In this document: in pieces, positions 21,996 through 35,435 of the stretch
Position numbering within the stretch: position 1 is the stretch's first letter
Layout: each line of letters opens with the position of its first letter
DNA from: Agrostemma githago
Taxonomy: Eukaryota; Streptophyta; Magnoliopsida; Caryophyllales; Caryophyllaceae
DNA length: 64,000 bases
Reading direction: 5' to 3'
Assembly: GCA_958450325.1 (NCBI GenBank)
Contig: OY288242.1
Coordinates: 71,596,562 to 71,660,561 of the forward strand
Notes under the pieces: generated by a model
The model's input: only the letters and a program-made list of their open reading frames with translations
The model's database searches: none
Told to the model about the DNA's origin: nothing
Made by a program: the position numbers and the translations under genes

Positions 21996-24900
21996 ATGAG
22001 GAAGATGGAAACCATTGAAGACCTGATTGAAGAAGCCAAGCTTCGTTTTCTATGGTGGGCGATTTGCATCTTTTCTATTACTTACTTCTTATCACGTAAG
22101 TTCCTCTTTTATTAATTCCATTTCTGCTGATTGATTACTTTACTTAGTATGAACTATGAACTATCAAGTACAGTATTGCCCATCTCTAATCGCTGATTTC
22201 TGATTTCAAGTATGCCAGCTTCACCCAGGATTCCTAGTTCTGGGCTCAACTATGTAATCAAGTCCAAATTTATAACTCCCAACTTTCACCATTTTAACCC
22301 CTTACTTCTGCCCACTGACTTGATGCTTCAATGTGCCCAGAAGAAATGAGATTGAAATTGGGTGGGGCGGGGCGGGGCCGGGCCACATCAAGGTCACTAA
22401 TTAGAAATATACTCCAAAATTGAGAACAAATAAATTCCGACGAGATTTGCGCGAGAGAGAAAGGAAAAAACAATGATAGAGGATGGAATTGTAAAGGAAT
22501 TGAATGACTATCATATGGTAGGGTTCCGTGAGGGCCAAATTTGAACTTGGTTGCAATGGGTAAGAAATTCCAAATTATAGGGTTTCCCAGACGCTTGAAA
22601 TCTCTCACCATCGGTATTCAATTCCAATTTCTGAGATTGAGAGGTCATAATGCACCCAATGATGTGGATGCGTAGTTCTTCATATATCACATGCTTTTGA
22701 AAGCGGGGGGTGGGCGAACAACTGGTGTGTCAAAGTTTGGATTGTAAAAGGAATGGCAGTCTTTCCCCCGGAGAAAATTGAATGCTGCAGCATGCTGGGC
22801 AATGAGGCGTCATGCCAGAATCGGGGCACCATTATTTTGCTTAAGTAGGATGTGTGAGACATATTTGTCTGGAGCCTTGAAATTGTGGATAAGTCCAATA
22901 AGATGGATGGCTTGGGTCCAGAATCCCGATAGTTTTGAGATGGCACATATGCTAATTTTTAGGAATTGGCGGCATAAGGGATGTATGAAGAACTGTCAAT
23001 TATGCTTACAGGATGAGGGGGTGAATTTTACATCCTTTGGCTCATTTTGCTTTTGATGATGTACTGGTGCAGTATTATGCTACTGCGCGTTATTGTAACT
23101 TATGCATAGGTTATTTAAATACAGCAGCCCCAAGGCCTTGTTGTTGAGCCTATGTTGCTCAACTATGTGTTTTTTTCTTTCCTCTTGCGTTCAACTGAAG
23201 GCTGATTATTTAAACATCTACTATCTACTACTGTATGTAAAGTACTTGCTATCATTCAATTTCAAATCAACTTGTGATTTACTACTGCTCTTTTCCAAAT
23301 TTGTGTAGACACTAGTAAATCAATGCTGATGAACATCCCCATAGCGGCATTGATCGCTTTATTTTTGCGATATCTTGCAAATGAGCTAGAGTTTCGATGG
23401 AAGGTTTCCCAGAACCGTAAACCTACGTACCTTTCGTATTTGGAGAAGAAGCAAATCTCAGTAAATGATCCACGTCTCTCTACAATTCCTCCTCCTCCAA
23501 AGTGGAGAAGGAAGTTTGATTCACCTGTCATTGAGGCTGCAGTTGAGGAATTTGTTGATAAAATTATACAAGATTTTGTTTCAGACCTGTGGTATGGTGA
23601 TATAACGCCTGACAAAGAAGCCCCTGACCTCATGCGTACCATTATCCTGGACGCCCTTGGAGAAGTGGCTGGAAGGGTAAAGGAAGTAAACCTTGTTGAT
23701 CTACTAACCAGGTAGTCTCTTTACTGATTAGTAGTGTTTTTGTCTCTTTGGTAGTAAAGCTGAACTGTTATAGTATATTTGAGCAACTGTTTTACAAGTA
23801 ATAAAACCATGTGTAATGTGTCAGGGATGTAGTTAATTTGATCGGTGATCATCTGGAGGTGTTTAGAAAAACACAAGTGTCTATTGGTGTGGATGTTATG
23901 GTCACTCTATCCTCTGAAGAGAGGGATGAAAGGCTAAAACATCATCTTATCACTTCTAAAGCTCTCCATCCAGCATTGATATCTTCAGAGAGTGAGTACA
24001 AGGTCTGACTAGTGTTTCTTGTCTAATTTAGGACATATGCTTCTATTATTGTCATTTCTTATGATTCCCCATTGTTCTTCATAAGTAACTTGTCTCCTAT
24101 ACCTCACAGTTTCTTAAACATCTTGTGGCTGGATTACTTGGTGTAGTTCTGAAGCAGAGAGAAGCACAGAGCCCTCTTGTTCGCTGTATTGCTCGAGAGT
24201 TAGTAACTTGCTTAGTAATACAACCAATCATAAAACTTGTATCCCCAGAGTAAGTCTCTCATGTCATTCTGCATTAAATTACAGACTCTGTTTACTAGTA
24301 CATCTAATTCGAGGTTGCGTCAAAAGATCAACTTGCTGTGATGATAATTTAGTGGAAATCATAGATGAGTGTCATAGTATTCTACCTGAGATCCTGTAAT
24401 TATGTTATTTATATTCCTTACTGTAGGAGCTCTTGTTACTTATTTTCATAATCTATGGTAGTTTTGGCAAATTGGCACTCAGTTCCATCTACCGCTGGTG
24501 AATTTTCTTTCAGAAACTACTTAGGATCGGATACACCTTTTTGCACAGTAGCATTCCGGAAAGTGTTCTAAATGTAGATACTTGTGCATGTCTGTTAGTA
24601 GTCAGATGCTTTCAGAATAGCTCGTCAGTAGTGCCAACTGCCAAGTCCTTGTTAACCTGAGCTAGGAATATTGTTAAGCTTATACCTGTGAGGTTCTATA
24701 CTTCTATGTCAATCATCGTGCAAAAAACCCTCATGAACTTTTATGAGTAGTGTATGTGTATCCTTACTCATAAGGAAACCCTATTCTTATCTTTTCAGTT
24801 GTTGATCTCAATCTCTTATCATGCTACTGATTTATTTATTTTTGTCGCTGCAGAAATCATTTGCCAGTATTATTTACTCCGTATTTTTCTTGAGAGTTAC

Positions 24901-27900
24901 CCTGTCATACTATTAGCTTACTTTCTTTTTAGTTTCAAAATTTTGTTAAACCTCCTTCGAACAATAAAATTGTCGAATGGTCTACGGAAACATACGACTG
25001 AATTAGAAATGTCAAAGTGATCCTTTATATGAAAGCTATAGGCCTATCACGTTGTACCTTTTTTGTTTTATGCATTTACTGTTTTGATTTGTCTGTGGTG
25101 TTAATGATGCCTTTTCTGGTAATCCTTATTTAAATTGTCTGCCTATTACTTGTATATTATCCATTCTAAAAGGGAGCATTGACTTAGAAAGGTTTTTACC
25201 TTTCCTCTCACTGTTGGGTGTTTTAGGTATGTCAATCAGTTGGTTGAGCTTGTTCTTCTTCAAATTAAAGATTTCTTAGCTGGATCAGACAGTGATGATC
25301 ATTTTGCAAAGGTAGATCATGAGCACTCTGTTGCGGAGAGTAGCATAGAAAATCATGAAGCCGCTATCGTCAGACACAAGAATATTAGGAATCAAGAAAC
25401 CGACACAAATGACCAGAGGAATGTGGCCTTAGAGGTTTCACCAGCTACTTCTTGCAATCTACTCCATAGTGAGTCCATGCAGCCTAAAGTTGCTGACTGG
25501 GCTCGAGTGCTGGATGCTGCAACTCAGAGAAGAACCGAAGTCCTTACTCCTGAGAATCTTGAGAACATGTGGGCTATTGGAAGACATTATAAGAATAAAA
25601 TCAATAAACCAGCAACAGGGCGTGCTCATCTAGAACAAGATAGGAGATTGATAGCAGAATCCAAGTTGAAGAGGTCCAGTAGTACTTCTGATTTGAAAGT
25701 TAAACTTGTAGAGAAAAAAACTTATACTGGTGAAGGGAAAGAGCTACGGATATCAGAGGACTTCTACAGTTCTGAATTTGGTAGGCAGAGTGGAGTGCAT
25801 AGCTTGAATGATGTTCCGAAGACAGTGATCCATGCTCAAGGGTCATCATCTGCCAAACTCAGATGTCGGGTTAGTGCTCTCAGTGGTACTCCCTCTGCAA
25901 TTACATCACGATCCTCTTTCTTTTTGACACGTTATTTTAGGTAGGTATAAAAAATAAAAAAAAATAAAACAAATGGTAGATAATGATAAATAAACAAACC
26001 TGCACCCATAGGTTTCAGTGTCGGATTTCATCGCCAGGCAGAAGATAGGTTGGCTGTTGTTAAGTGGGAGAAAATCAATGTCGTTGGGTGGGGTGGGAGT
26101 TAAGTAACGGAACTTGTGGCTGAGAGATCATGGAGGATGGTGGCAAATGGAGGGAGACCATGGGGAATGGTCCAAATAGAAAGAAATCGGGTGGGGAGGT
26201 TCTGGAAGTGGAGAGGTGTTGGGTGATAGCTCAAAGATGACTAAGCTGTAGTTGGATTGTAAGGGAGTTTGGTGCTGATGAGAGTCCTCGCTGCTCGGGA
26301 GCTGGGTGACCGTGATGAATTGGACTGTAAAGGGTGGTGGAGAGAGAACTTGATTGATGTTGGAGAGGAAAGAGAGGGGTTAGTTAACTACTTAGGTCTG
26401 GTGACTAATGAGTAGTCATAAGTTGAATGTGATTTGTGTTTAATAGTTTTTGCTATAAAAATTGAAATTGGAGTTAGTAACGACAGATTTTTGTAATTGT
26501 TCAGGTCATAGGGGCTTACTTTGAAAAAGTTGGATCCAAGTCCTTTGCTGTGTATTCGATTGCAGTCTCTGATGCTCAAAATAATACGTGGTTTGTGAAA
26601 AGAAGGTAAGTGTATATCAAGCTCAGAGTGTAGCATGTATTTTGGTGTATATTATTATTATTATTTAGCTTATTCTTCATGTTAATAAATTATTAAGTTG
26701 GTTTCACATTTTAGGTTAGTTTGAGCTACTGCTTGCTATGTAATTTAGCTGCTGAAAGTTATTCAGTCTGCTGGAGATAGGATAAGCTCATTGCTTCCTT
26801 CATTGATCACATTTTGAGCCATTGTGTGCAGGTATAGGAACTTTGAGAGATTGCATCGATTGCTGAAGGATATTCCCAATTATAACCTACATCTACCCCC
26901 TAAAAGGATATTTTCATCCAGCACTGAAGATGCTTTTGTGCATCAACGTTGTGTCCAGCTTGACAAATATCTGCAAGTGTGTTTTTGTCTTCTTCTTTTT
27001 TTCAGTAGTTGGTCTTGTTCTACGGAGTATATCTTTTTGGATATTATTGTGACATGTGTGACCTGAATCATTACTCGCTAGGATCTGCTATCTATAGCAA
27101 ATGTTGCAGAGCAGCACGAGGTTTGGGATTTTCTTAGTGCTTCTTCAAAGGTAAACAGATGTCGGCTGCATATATCTTTTATTGCGAATTATTTAACCTG
27201 GAGCCAATTGCTTTAATATGTTTTTTTCCATGTTGAATTCAAGAGCTACTCGTTCGGAAAGTCGGCTTCCGTAATGAAAACCCTAGCAGGTATGCTTTAG
27301 TTTTTGTTTAATTGTTAATAGGGTACTATCCTTTTGGTTGTCACATATGATGGAAAACAGTGGAAGAGTATAAAGATGTTTCCATATGATTTGAGCATGG
27401 TTTATAGACTTTTAGAAAAATTCTATCGCTTTACATGCCCCATAGATGTTTGTTTTGTCATATGAGGATTGCATCAAGTAGTGCACAAGTCAGGAGACTA
27501 GATTGCTTGAAGGGTGGAGCCGCGAAGGAATACGAAGATTTTGTGGGCTAGGCTGTTCATTAGATTCTCTCAACCCCAGTGAATCGTAAATTGGTCTGAG
27601 CATACTCTATCACAGTGCTAGCTTAATATCTACCCCCCGTGTTTCTGTTTTCATCCCACTTCTCAAATTCCCCTCACATAATCTGAGAAGTGGGAAGCAA
27701 ATTATTTTACACAGAGTATAAATTAGACACAAAATTAAAAATTAAAAGCATACTCCTTGTACGGTACAAGTTGTACCCTATATCAGATGAGATGTTTTCA
27801 TATCTAATTGGGCAACCTTGGGAGTAGGACATCATTTTAGAAACCATTGATCAGGAATAATCAGGATGTGTAAGCATTCTAAGTGGACCGTGATACGTAA

Positions 27901-30900
27901 CTCTTACCTTTTATGTACCTATTTTCAAAATTTCCACCTCTTCTATTTTTTTAAAGACCAAAATCATACCTTTTCTAACCTTTATCTCCAAATCTCCCAC
28001 TATAAGGCTATTTTGCTAAAATGAATTCTTTTAGTCAGTATCAATCATGGATTTCTTCACTTATATTACCACCCAGCTTTAAAATTGCCTCACATTTTTG
28101 TTCCCCCTCTTCAGACTTTTATTTTGTTTGCATGTCAAACTTCTGTTAACCGTTTTCCTCGATGTCTTATGTTTTTGCTTATTGTTTTTCCAACTCACAT
28201 TGACAATTCCTTGTGCTGATTCATGTTATTCTTGCTTAATGACTTGGCTGTAAAATGCAGTCAATGTGGATGATGCCGTTGATGATATTGTGCGACAGTT
28301 TAAAGGGGTTTCAGATGGGTTAGTGCGCAAGGTTGTTGGCTCATCTTCCTTAAATTACGGCTCTTCTTCTTCTTCTCATTATGGAGCCATCAGATCTTTA
28401 CCACCCAGAAACTTATCCCTGGATGAGTTGGATCAAAATGTGCATACTACACTGGATGCTTCAATAGAAACAAGTATGAGTGTTTCTGATAACGAGGAGG
28501 GCAATGAAAGTCATGATCCAGTAGCTGATTCTGTTGTTAAAGATAATGGATGGCATTCAGATAATGAAATAAAATCAAAGAGTTTTCCAACAAGGGTGGT
28601 CAGACAAACTAGAGATTCTCTCCGCGCAAATTCTCAAAATTTTGAACTTAAATCTGACTTGATTCTGCACGCTATTGATGATCCCGTTGGGGTACCTCCA
28701 GAGGTATCGATCTACAATCTATCAGTCTATGTTTCTGATTCTAAGAAAAAGCTAGGGTGCCCCCTACCTCCTTACTTTCCCTGTTCGTATTATCTCTTGC
28801 TAATTTTATGGCATATTTTCGTGGGCCAAACCAAATTTTGTAATAACTTCCAAGTATATGTAATAAATTGAATAGAAGCAGTGTTCAATTCACTTATCCC
28901 CAATATTCAACCTGTTTAGATTCTTATTGTCTCTTTCCATTTATTTTCAGTGGACACCACCTAATGTGAGTGTGCCTGTACTGAACTTGGTTGACAAGGT
29001 ATTTCAGCTTAATAGACGAGGTTGGATAAGGTAAAGTTCATCTTTTGCATTCCCCTTTCAGAAATTTCCTGCAGTATTCTGTGTAGCTATTTTTTTATTG
29101 AGGAGCTGAGATCTAATGAGTGTGAATTATGGCTCTTAAACATGAACTTTTAATTTCTAAAATCATCTGGTTTGGAGTCAAATCTGCCTCTTTTGTATGT
29201 TATGTTTAGGTGCTTTTAACTTCTAGAACTTCATGTTTGAGATAGGTCGATACTAGTCTCACAACAAAGTGGTGCAAAGGGATCGGTCCTGATTGCTTTT
29301 CCATATATTTGTGTAGCCATCAACCTTATTACTCGTATCGTTTACTTATCAATAAACATGTTTTCATAATAAAATTTAATGTTAGGAGACTTCAATTGTG
29401 ATACATAGTTTTTTAAATAACGAAAGGTATAGTAGATACCAACTAGATTAGTTGTTAAAGTCATGAGGAATGGTGCTCATGGCTCGAGGTTCAAGCCTGG
29501 TCAACATCATTGCCCTTGTGGCTCCCTTTGCACCAAAAAAAAGGGTATATGATAGAATATTGTGTGGTGGCTTTTAAGGGGTCGTGAGAGTTTTGTTTTT
29601 AGGGAAGTGTTGCCGTCGAGGAAAAGAGTGGGTCAAGAAGGGGACGTCGGCACCAAGGGCTGTTTGTAGTGGTCAACGGTGATGGTTTGTGATCGGCAGG
29701 TGGTGTTGATTAGTGATGGGAGAGAAAGGGATGGATATTAATGATTGTGGTTATTCCTTTCAAGTCTAACTAACCAAAGACCAATATTTAGGGTACTCGC
29801 TTTCCTTCCCATCCCTTTTCCCCCAAGTAGCTTCAAGCAGTCAGATCCCTCAACCTTATTGTTTTGAAAAATGGGTTAAGACTGTAAGAGTATGCTGCGA
29901 AGTTTGAACACTCCTGTTATAGTGTTATCAATGCTTTCTGAAGCCTTGGATTTTGTTCTATGTTCACTGAGGTTTTAAAAATTGTTTCCCAGTTTGTATC
30001 AACCAAGAAAACCCCATCCCTGCTCTTGTGCTGGTTCAACTAGGAACTGGATTTTTTTTTTCTCATTCTGTGTTGGTACCATCACAGGAGGCAAGTTTTT
30101 TGGATCTCAAAGCAGATATTGCAGGTAGTTATGGAAGATGCAGTTGATGACTGGCTGCTGAGGCAGATAAACTGGCTACGTAGAGAGGATGTTGTTGCTG
30201 ATGGAATTCACTGGGTCAAAGATGTAAGCTTCTGGAGCCCTTCTATTATTTATCATCACAATATTTCCAAATGCTTCTAATCAAAGAACGTTCTTGCTAA
30301 AAGCCTTGGTTCTTTGATCGCTTACTGAATCGTGCATTTGTGCCACTATTGTCAACTGCCACTGCATCACCTTAGAAATTTAGGGTCCATGCAACAACAA
30401 TAACACAGGTTTTGTCCTAAAATGATCCGAGGTTAGGTAAACATCAATCATTGTTTGAAACCATCAAAATGAGGTAAAACAATGGACAAAAAGGAGATAA
30501 GTGAAAACATTACAACCAAAAAGTAGCACCGTTGAAAGAGAAATCAGTTTAAATTAAAGAAAAATAAAGCCGAGCTAGCATCAGCAGATCAGCTCATGAT
30601 AGGTCACTTATAGCTCTTATAGCTATAAGAGACAAGTAATTTTATATAGGAATATGATATGCACAATGCACACTACTAGTAGAGAAGGAGAACTATACTT
30701 GACTAACTCTTACTCGGAATGGGAGACTCATTAGCTATGTTACTTGGGTGACCATGCCACATCTGACAGGATACTCAAATGTATAGGTAAGCAACCCTGT
30801 ACATGACACTTGTTGTTCCATCATTTCACTTAACAGTTGGTGTTTTTTGTTGTTGCTACTTGTTGCTGTTAGAGTAGGAATGATATAGATTAAAAATCAA

Positions 30901-32316
30901 TTAGTAGGAGAATGTGGTTCAAATTTACTACTTTGCATTGGTGTATAAGAATGGCCTGAATACCTGCTACTTCATGGATCATCGTGCTAATATTGAAAGC
31001 TCACGTCTCATCTCAAGCTACACAGCTACTGTCCGTGGTGCCTCATGGTTGTGGGACATGCTCGATTTTTAACTGACCATTTATTTGCTTCGTGCACTCA
31101 CAACCACATCATTACCCATTGATTCTTTCGGAAATTTGATAATGGACCAGATTTCGTATTGTTAATTGATTTCTTAATTCTTACTTCCCCGTCTGGGAAT
31201 TGCAGGCCACATCTTCTTTTACCCAATTTGTTTCCCATTTTTCAGTATAAGAAGTAAAATGTCTTTTTAGATTTCCAGCTCTGCAACTGCTGATTTGCGA
31301 AAATTTGCATACTACTACCTCCATCCTCTCGTAGTATCCCCATTTATATTTTGTCCATCCCAATTCCCAAATAAATCGTTCCCTTTCTATATTTTGTAAA
31401 AGCTAAAGGAAGACCTCCTATGCTCCCCCCTTTTTAGGCTAGCATTATCTGAATTTTTTGGAGCATGCCTAGATATATATGGTTGGAGTGAAGCTCTATA
31501 ATCTTCAAGATCCAGGATTCTGGGGGTATATTATATTAGATTACGTCCTCACGACCTCTTAAAGCTAATTCTTGTGCTTCTGTGCTCTGGAATCTGTCGC
31601 TGACCTTTTGTTATCCTTCTATTTGTGTTGTATGTCTAACTCGTTGGCTAGATCTTACAATTTTCCTTGGTTGTGTCACTATCAGATAAATATAATGCAC
31701 AGAAAGAAATATAGAGTTAAACCTTTCTGTACGTATATGTTTTCCAGATTCTGTGGCCAGATGGTAAGTTCTTTCTTAAGCTTGCGATAAGTGAGGGTGG
31801 ATCGGGAGAAATGGACTCCCAGTCTTTTCAAGCAACACCTCGTGCAGGAAGGGATAAGTACTCACAATCTGGTTCATTTGAAGAGGAGCTTGAAGCTATT
31901 CGAAGAGCTAGCTACGTGAAGAAGATGCTTTTCAGTCAGTTTTTTCTCTCTTTTAGTTTATTGCTATAACTACCAAATGTTGTCGGAAGGGCACTTCTCT
32001 TATTTCAGTCTATATTTGAGTAGGTGGAGCTCCTGCGCCTTTGGTCAGTTTAGTAGGGCAAAAGCAGTATAAGCGATGTGCACGGGATATATACTATTTT
32101 CTTCAGGTAACGGCACGAATACATATATCCTCTTAACAGGCATACTGTTGAGTTAAAGATGCAGGGTGTAAGCGGTCTGTTTCTGATTTGCAGTCTTCAA
32201 TATGTCTGAAACAAGTTGCGTATGCTGCCTTGGAGCTCTTGCTTGTGTCAGTGTTTCCTGAGCTGAAGGATTTGGTAACAGATACCCATAAGAAGATGCA
32301 GGATCAGGCTGTTTGA
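21996..32316 (+). CDS. PXA-PX-nexin C sorting nexin, 15 exons, 958 aa
   Basis: Exons: 21996-22095, 23309-23711, 23825-24002, 24110-24249, 25227-25869, 26505-26605, 26832-26976, 27082-27150, 27244-27289, 28261-28703, 28951-29030, 30088-30223, 31748-31934, 32024-32106, 32194-32316. All have GT-AG borders and frames that join. The N-terminus has two hydrophobic stretches (about residues 18-33 and 39-58), suggesting ER or endomembrane anchoring. The PXA domain is at about 100-275 (FDSPVIEAAVEEFVDKI). The PX domain is at about 486-600, with RRYRNFERLHR and LPPKRIF as the phosphoinositide-pocket motifs. The nexin C domain is at about 790-930 (VSLVGQKQYKRCARDIYYFLQ). The layout matches plant relatives of animal SNX13/14/19/25, without the RGS domain. 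A role in membrane lipid binding or endosomal sorting is inferred from the family. Introns hold a SINE and a MITE. Confidence 0.9.
27633..27716. mobile_element. Stowaway-like MITE, 84 bp, in sorting nexin intron 9
   Basis: Flanked by TA on both sides (27631-27632, 27717-27718). The arms pair through TCCCACTTCTCA/TGAGAAGTGGGA and the outer ends are CCCCCCGTG and CACAGAG. The core CCCTCACATA matches the core of three other MITEs in this window (33994, 45249, 49276). Confidence 0.65.
29438..29544 (+). mobile_element. tRNA-derived SINE-like repeat in sorting nexin intron 11
   Basis: A TAGTTGTTAAAGTCATGAGG stretch resembles a pol III A box, and GAGGTTCAAGCCTGG about 35 bp later resembles a B box. 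The unit ends in A8 at about 29534-29542. GGTATA-GATA-like words flank both sides (29426-29437 and 29543-29556), a possible imperfect target duplication. Short SINEs of this layout are common in plant introns. Confidence 0.6.
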
Positions 32317-32548
32317 AAATCGGTGAGTCTTTTGATGATGGGACGACGCTGCATCATTAATGCCAGGGTAATACAAAAGGGCCTCCTCAGCTGAGAGTGA
32401 AAGAAGAGAAGTAACAAATAGTTCAAGGAGGGATTCATCTTGATTTTGGGTTCTGTTTCTGGTACAAATGGTGTATGTAATCTGTAAAGATTTGTACAGC
32501 TTTTTTGTATAGTTCCTCTTCTTCTGCTAACTACTCGTTTTGAAGCCT

Positions 32549-32573
32549 AGTCAGTCAGTCAGTCAGTCAGTGA
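32549..32573. repeat. (CAGT)n microsatellite in the sorting nexin 3' UTR
   Basis: Five to six CAGT units in a row, about 235 bp after the stop codon. Confidence 0.85.
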
Positions 32574-33993
32574 GATGTCTTTTTGCGTTCACATGTAAAT
32601 GTGTACATACAGTACTAATTATCTAACTCCCATCTGATTTTGCCTGTTGCTCAATTTTCGATCATTAATCTCTCCCAAGTCACTTGTAAAACACAAATTT
32701 GACACTATTATAATTTTTGTGAAATCATTTTGAAACCTTCTTGTTCTTGACTCAAGACGAAGCTCGAGCAGTCTACTGCCAACGATTCTATATTCTCAAG
32801 TTTACCGAATATGGGATACCTAATATTGCGAATACTAAAGGGGGAAATTAGTGGGTGTTTGGTTCTCCGAATTTTGGACTCTCGAGGTCTTCTGGTTACC
32901 TTCTTCCACTGTCGGGACAATTTTTTTTCAGCTATTATAGTTCATCGTTGCTACTCGGTGCGCATGCTTATTAATAGATCTAGGTATATAACTACACGTT
33001 GAATGATGAAAGACAGGTAGCTCAGCATAGATGCTATCGAAGACATTGACCATATGACAAACTTGAATGAATAGACAAAGTGTTCCTTGTGATTCATCAA
33101 ACAAGCTTTGTAGATTTCTTTTACGCGCTCATAGTTTCCATGATCTTTTCTTTCTTTAATACTAGTGTGATACCCGTGACACCGTCACGGGGTTGTGAAC
33201 TTTTTTTTAAAATAATCAGAAGTTAGTAATACTGAAACATATCCCATGTAGATCGGTAGAGACAACACAAATATTATTACCAACATTTGATAAAAAGATT
33301 CATATAATAAACGAAGGTGCTTACCTTGCAATATGCTGACATTAATTTACGTATTTGTAATTTAAGATAATCCGACACATTGAAAAAGAAGATTAGTGTG
33401 ACACCCGTGACACGCCACAGAGTTATGATATAGATATGTAATAGCTAAACGGCCAGAAAACACATTATTAAAAAATGGTAAAACTAATACAAATACGAAA
33501 AGGTAGTAGACATGCCCCTTAAAAAGCACATTGTGATTTAAGCAAACCTATATAATATCAGTTAAGTTCAAAAAGACATAGCGTACCTATATTCTAAATG
33601 CTTGTAAAAATATAAGAATCGTGAAATCAAATAATTTTGTCACTTCGAAACTCGTTTTCGTAGGAAAGCAAACGAAAAATCTTTCATTATCAAGTACTTG
33701 AAATGACACGTTAAATTTTTTGATTTGAAACCTGACCCGGTCAATCGGACCCGTTGGATCAAACTTAATTTATAAAAATTAATAAAATATTTATATTCAT
33801 ATACCCTCACTGATTTTTTATGTTTGCCCCATTTCAAAAATATATATACTTTTCTTATATATTGAGGTAATGAGGTAAACATTTTAAAACGAAAGGAGTA
33901 TTATATTTGGATTCAAAAAATAATGTACTTTTGATGATTTAAATTACAAATACAGACAAATATTCAATTTAGTACAATCTCTTTTACGGAGTA
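32574..33993. other. Intergenic region after the sorting nexin gene
   Basis: No gene supported. Two related words lie about 225 bp apart: ACTAGTGTGATACCCGTGAC at 33161-33180 and GATTAGTGTGACACCCGTGAC at about 33391. In the first, CCCGTGAC (33173-33180) and GTCACGGG (33184-33191) form a perfect 8-bp inverted repeat with a 3-bp loop. These may be edges of an unnamed repeat. The rest is AT-rich. Confidence 0.5.
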
Positions 33994-34084
33994 CTCCCTC
34001 CGTCCACTATTTATCGCCCCACTCCATTAAAATACTCCTCACATATATTCATGAAGTGGGGCGATAAATAATGGACGGAGGGAG
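33994..34084. mobile_element. Stowaway-like MITE, 91 bp
   Basis: Ends CTCCCTCCGTCC...GGACGGAGGGAG inside TA duplications (33992-33993, 34085-34086). The arms are almost perfectly self-complementary (TATTTATCGCCCC with GGGGCGATAAATA). The central loop holds CTCCTCACATATATT. Confidence 0.88.
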
Positions 34085-34689
34085 TATCATTTTATAATAA
34101 ATTAATTATTAAAATTTGATTTTAATATTTTAAACGTATACATTATAATCAAAGAGTATAATAATAATATTATTTAAATAATAATATTGAAAAAAGTATC
34201 AAACAGCAGAACCTTGTTAATTTATTAGCATTAGTCAATCTCGTTATATACTAACCAATTAAGTAGAGGAACCTCGTTATATGCATGGTTAGTAGTAACA
34301 TTAAGTGTGACACATCATTTTAGGGTAGAAGCTTTGATTACCTTTTTTTTTTTTTAAAGTTTGAACACAATGGCCAAGCATGCCTCAGCATATTTAGTCC
34401 CAAAATAAAATTTAGAGGGATTGTTAAGGAGACTCATATTGTTAATTGCTCTCTAATTATAGTGTCACATCATAGCCCTTGGTCCCTTCTTTAACAAATA
34501 GATGATTAGTGTTGAATGTCGGTCTCATGCGATGTTAAACTAATTCAATTGTATTTATAGGTATATTGAAGTGAACATCTGTAAAAAGAAATTGAACAAT
34601 AGTGATTAGCAATTTGTATTGATATGATTTACTATTTTAACAATGAGTAAGGAAGTAAATGGGTCCGATAAGTATTTTATTTTTACAAT

Positions 34690-34880
34690 CTTAATAGTAA
34701 GTAATAAAGTGATCTAGTGGCCAACCTATTGGATTTTAGTGTGTGAAGGTTATGGGTTTGATTCGCTTTGGTGCCACTTTTGAAGTAATTTTTCCTTACC
34801 TTTTCAAGAATTACTTAGTTGTGAGATTAATCTATATTAGGTAAGTTGAATGAGAAAGCTAGATTTCTAAATAGTGGATT
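34690..34880 (+). mobile_element. Possible second tRNA-derived SINE-like repeat
   Basis: GATCTAGTGGCCAACC resembles an A box and GGTTATGGGTTTGATTCGC resembles a B box at tRNA-like spacing. No clear poly(A) end or target duplication was found, so the limits are approximate. Confidence 0.4.
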
Positions 34881-35089
34881 GTTGTTGTGCCATCTCATTA
34901 AATATGATCTCTTCTTTAGTATAAAGAGGATACGTGAATATATTTTAATCAAAGGAAAAGATCATGAAAACATATACTAACACGATCATAGGCCAAATTA
35001 TATTTCAAGGGAAAACATGCACAGTGTAAAACATAAAATTTCTCACCTGCGATAATTAAAATAACAGATACAAAATAATATAGAACAAG

Positions 35090-35435
35090 AGTTTTTATTT
35101 AATAATCGAAAGATTGATCGTTACAAATTTCGTAGATCTCTTGATTCCAATCTCGAAGGCTAGGGTTTTTGATAGTTCTATGGAGGTCTTATCGACTTCG
35201 ATCCGTAGGGGGAAGATGAGTCTTTCTGGTGACTTATTTCATTTACCTACGATTTAGCAGTAGGATGATGGGGTCGGTGTGGGAGACTTAATCCATTTGA
35301 CTTCCTCTAAACCCAAACACTAAACCGTATTTATAGCCTATTATCTTAAAGAGGAAGTTTACTGATAATTATCTCTAAATACAAAAATATTAGACATAAA
35401 TAGATACCGAAATATATAAAATTTTGGTGCCTACA
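35090..35435 (-). repeat. Possible LTR fragment, minus orientation
   Basis: Read on the minus strand, the block starts TGTAGGCACCAAAATTT at 35435 and has a TATA box-like GCTATAAATACGG near 35320. This looks like the start of a retrotransposon LTR. The other end and a target duplication were not found. No coding sequence lies inside. Confidence 0.35.

Noticed and set aside
24208..25020. Small plus-strand frames in sorting nexin intron 4
   Set aside because: No domain, no splice support, and they start inside or after exon 4 in a different frame.
31310..31395. Further MITE (ACCTCCATCC...) in sorting nexin intron 12
   Set aside because: Only one arm-like half is seen; no matching opposite arm or TA duplication was found, so it is not called.
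33640..33882. 80-codon minus-strand frame
   Set aside because: AT-rich, no domain, no splice or start context.
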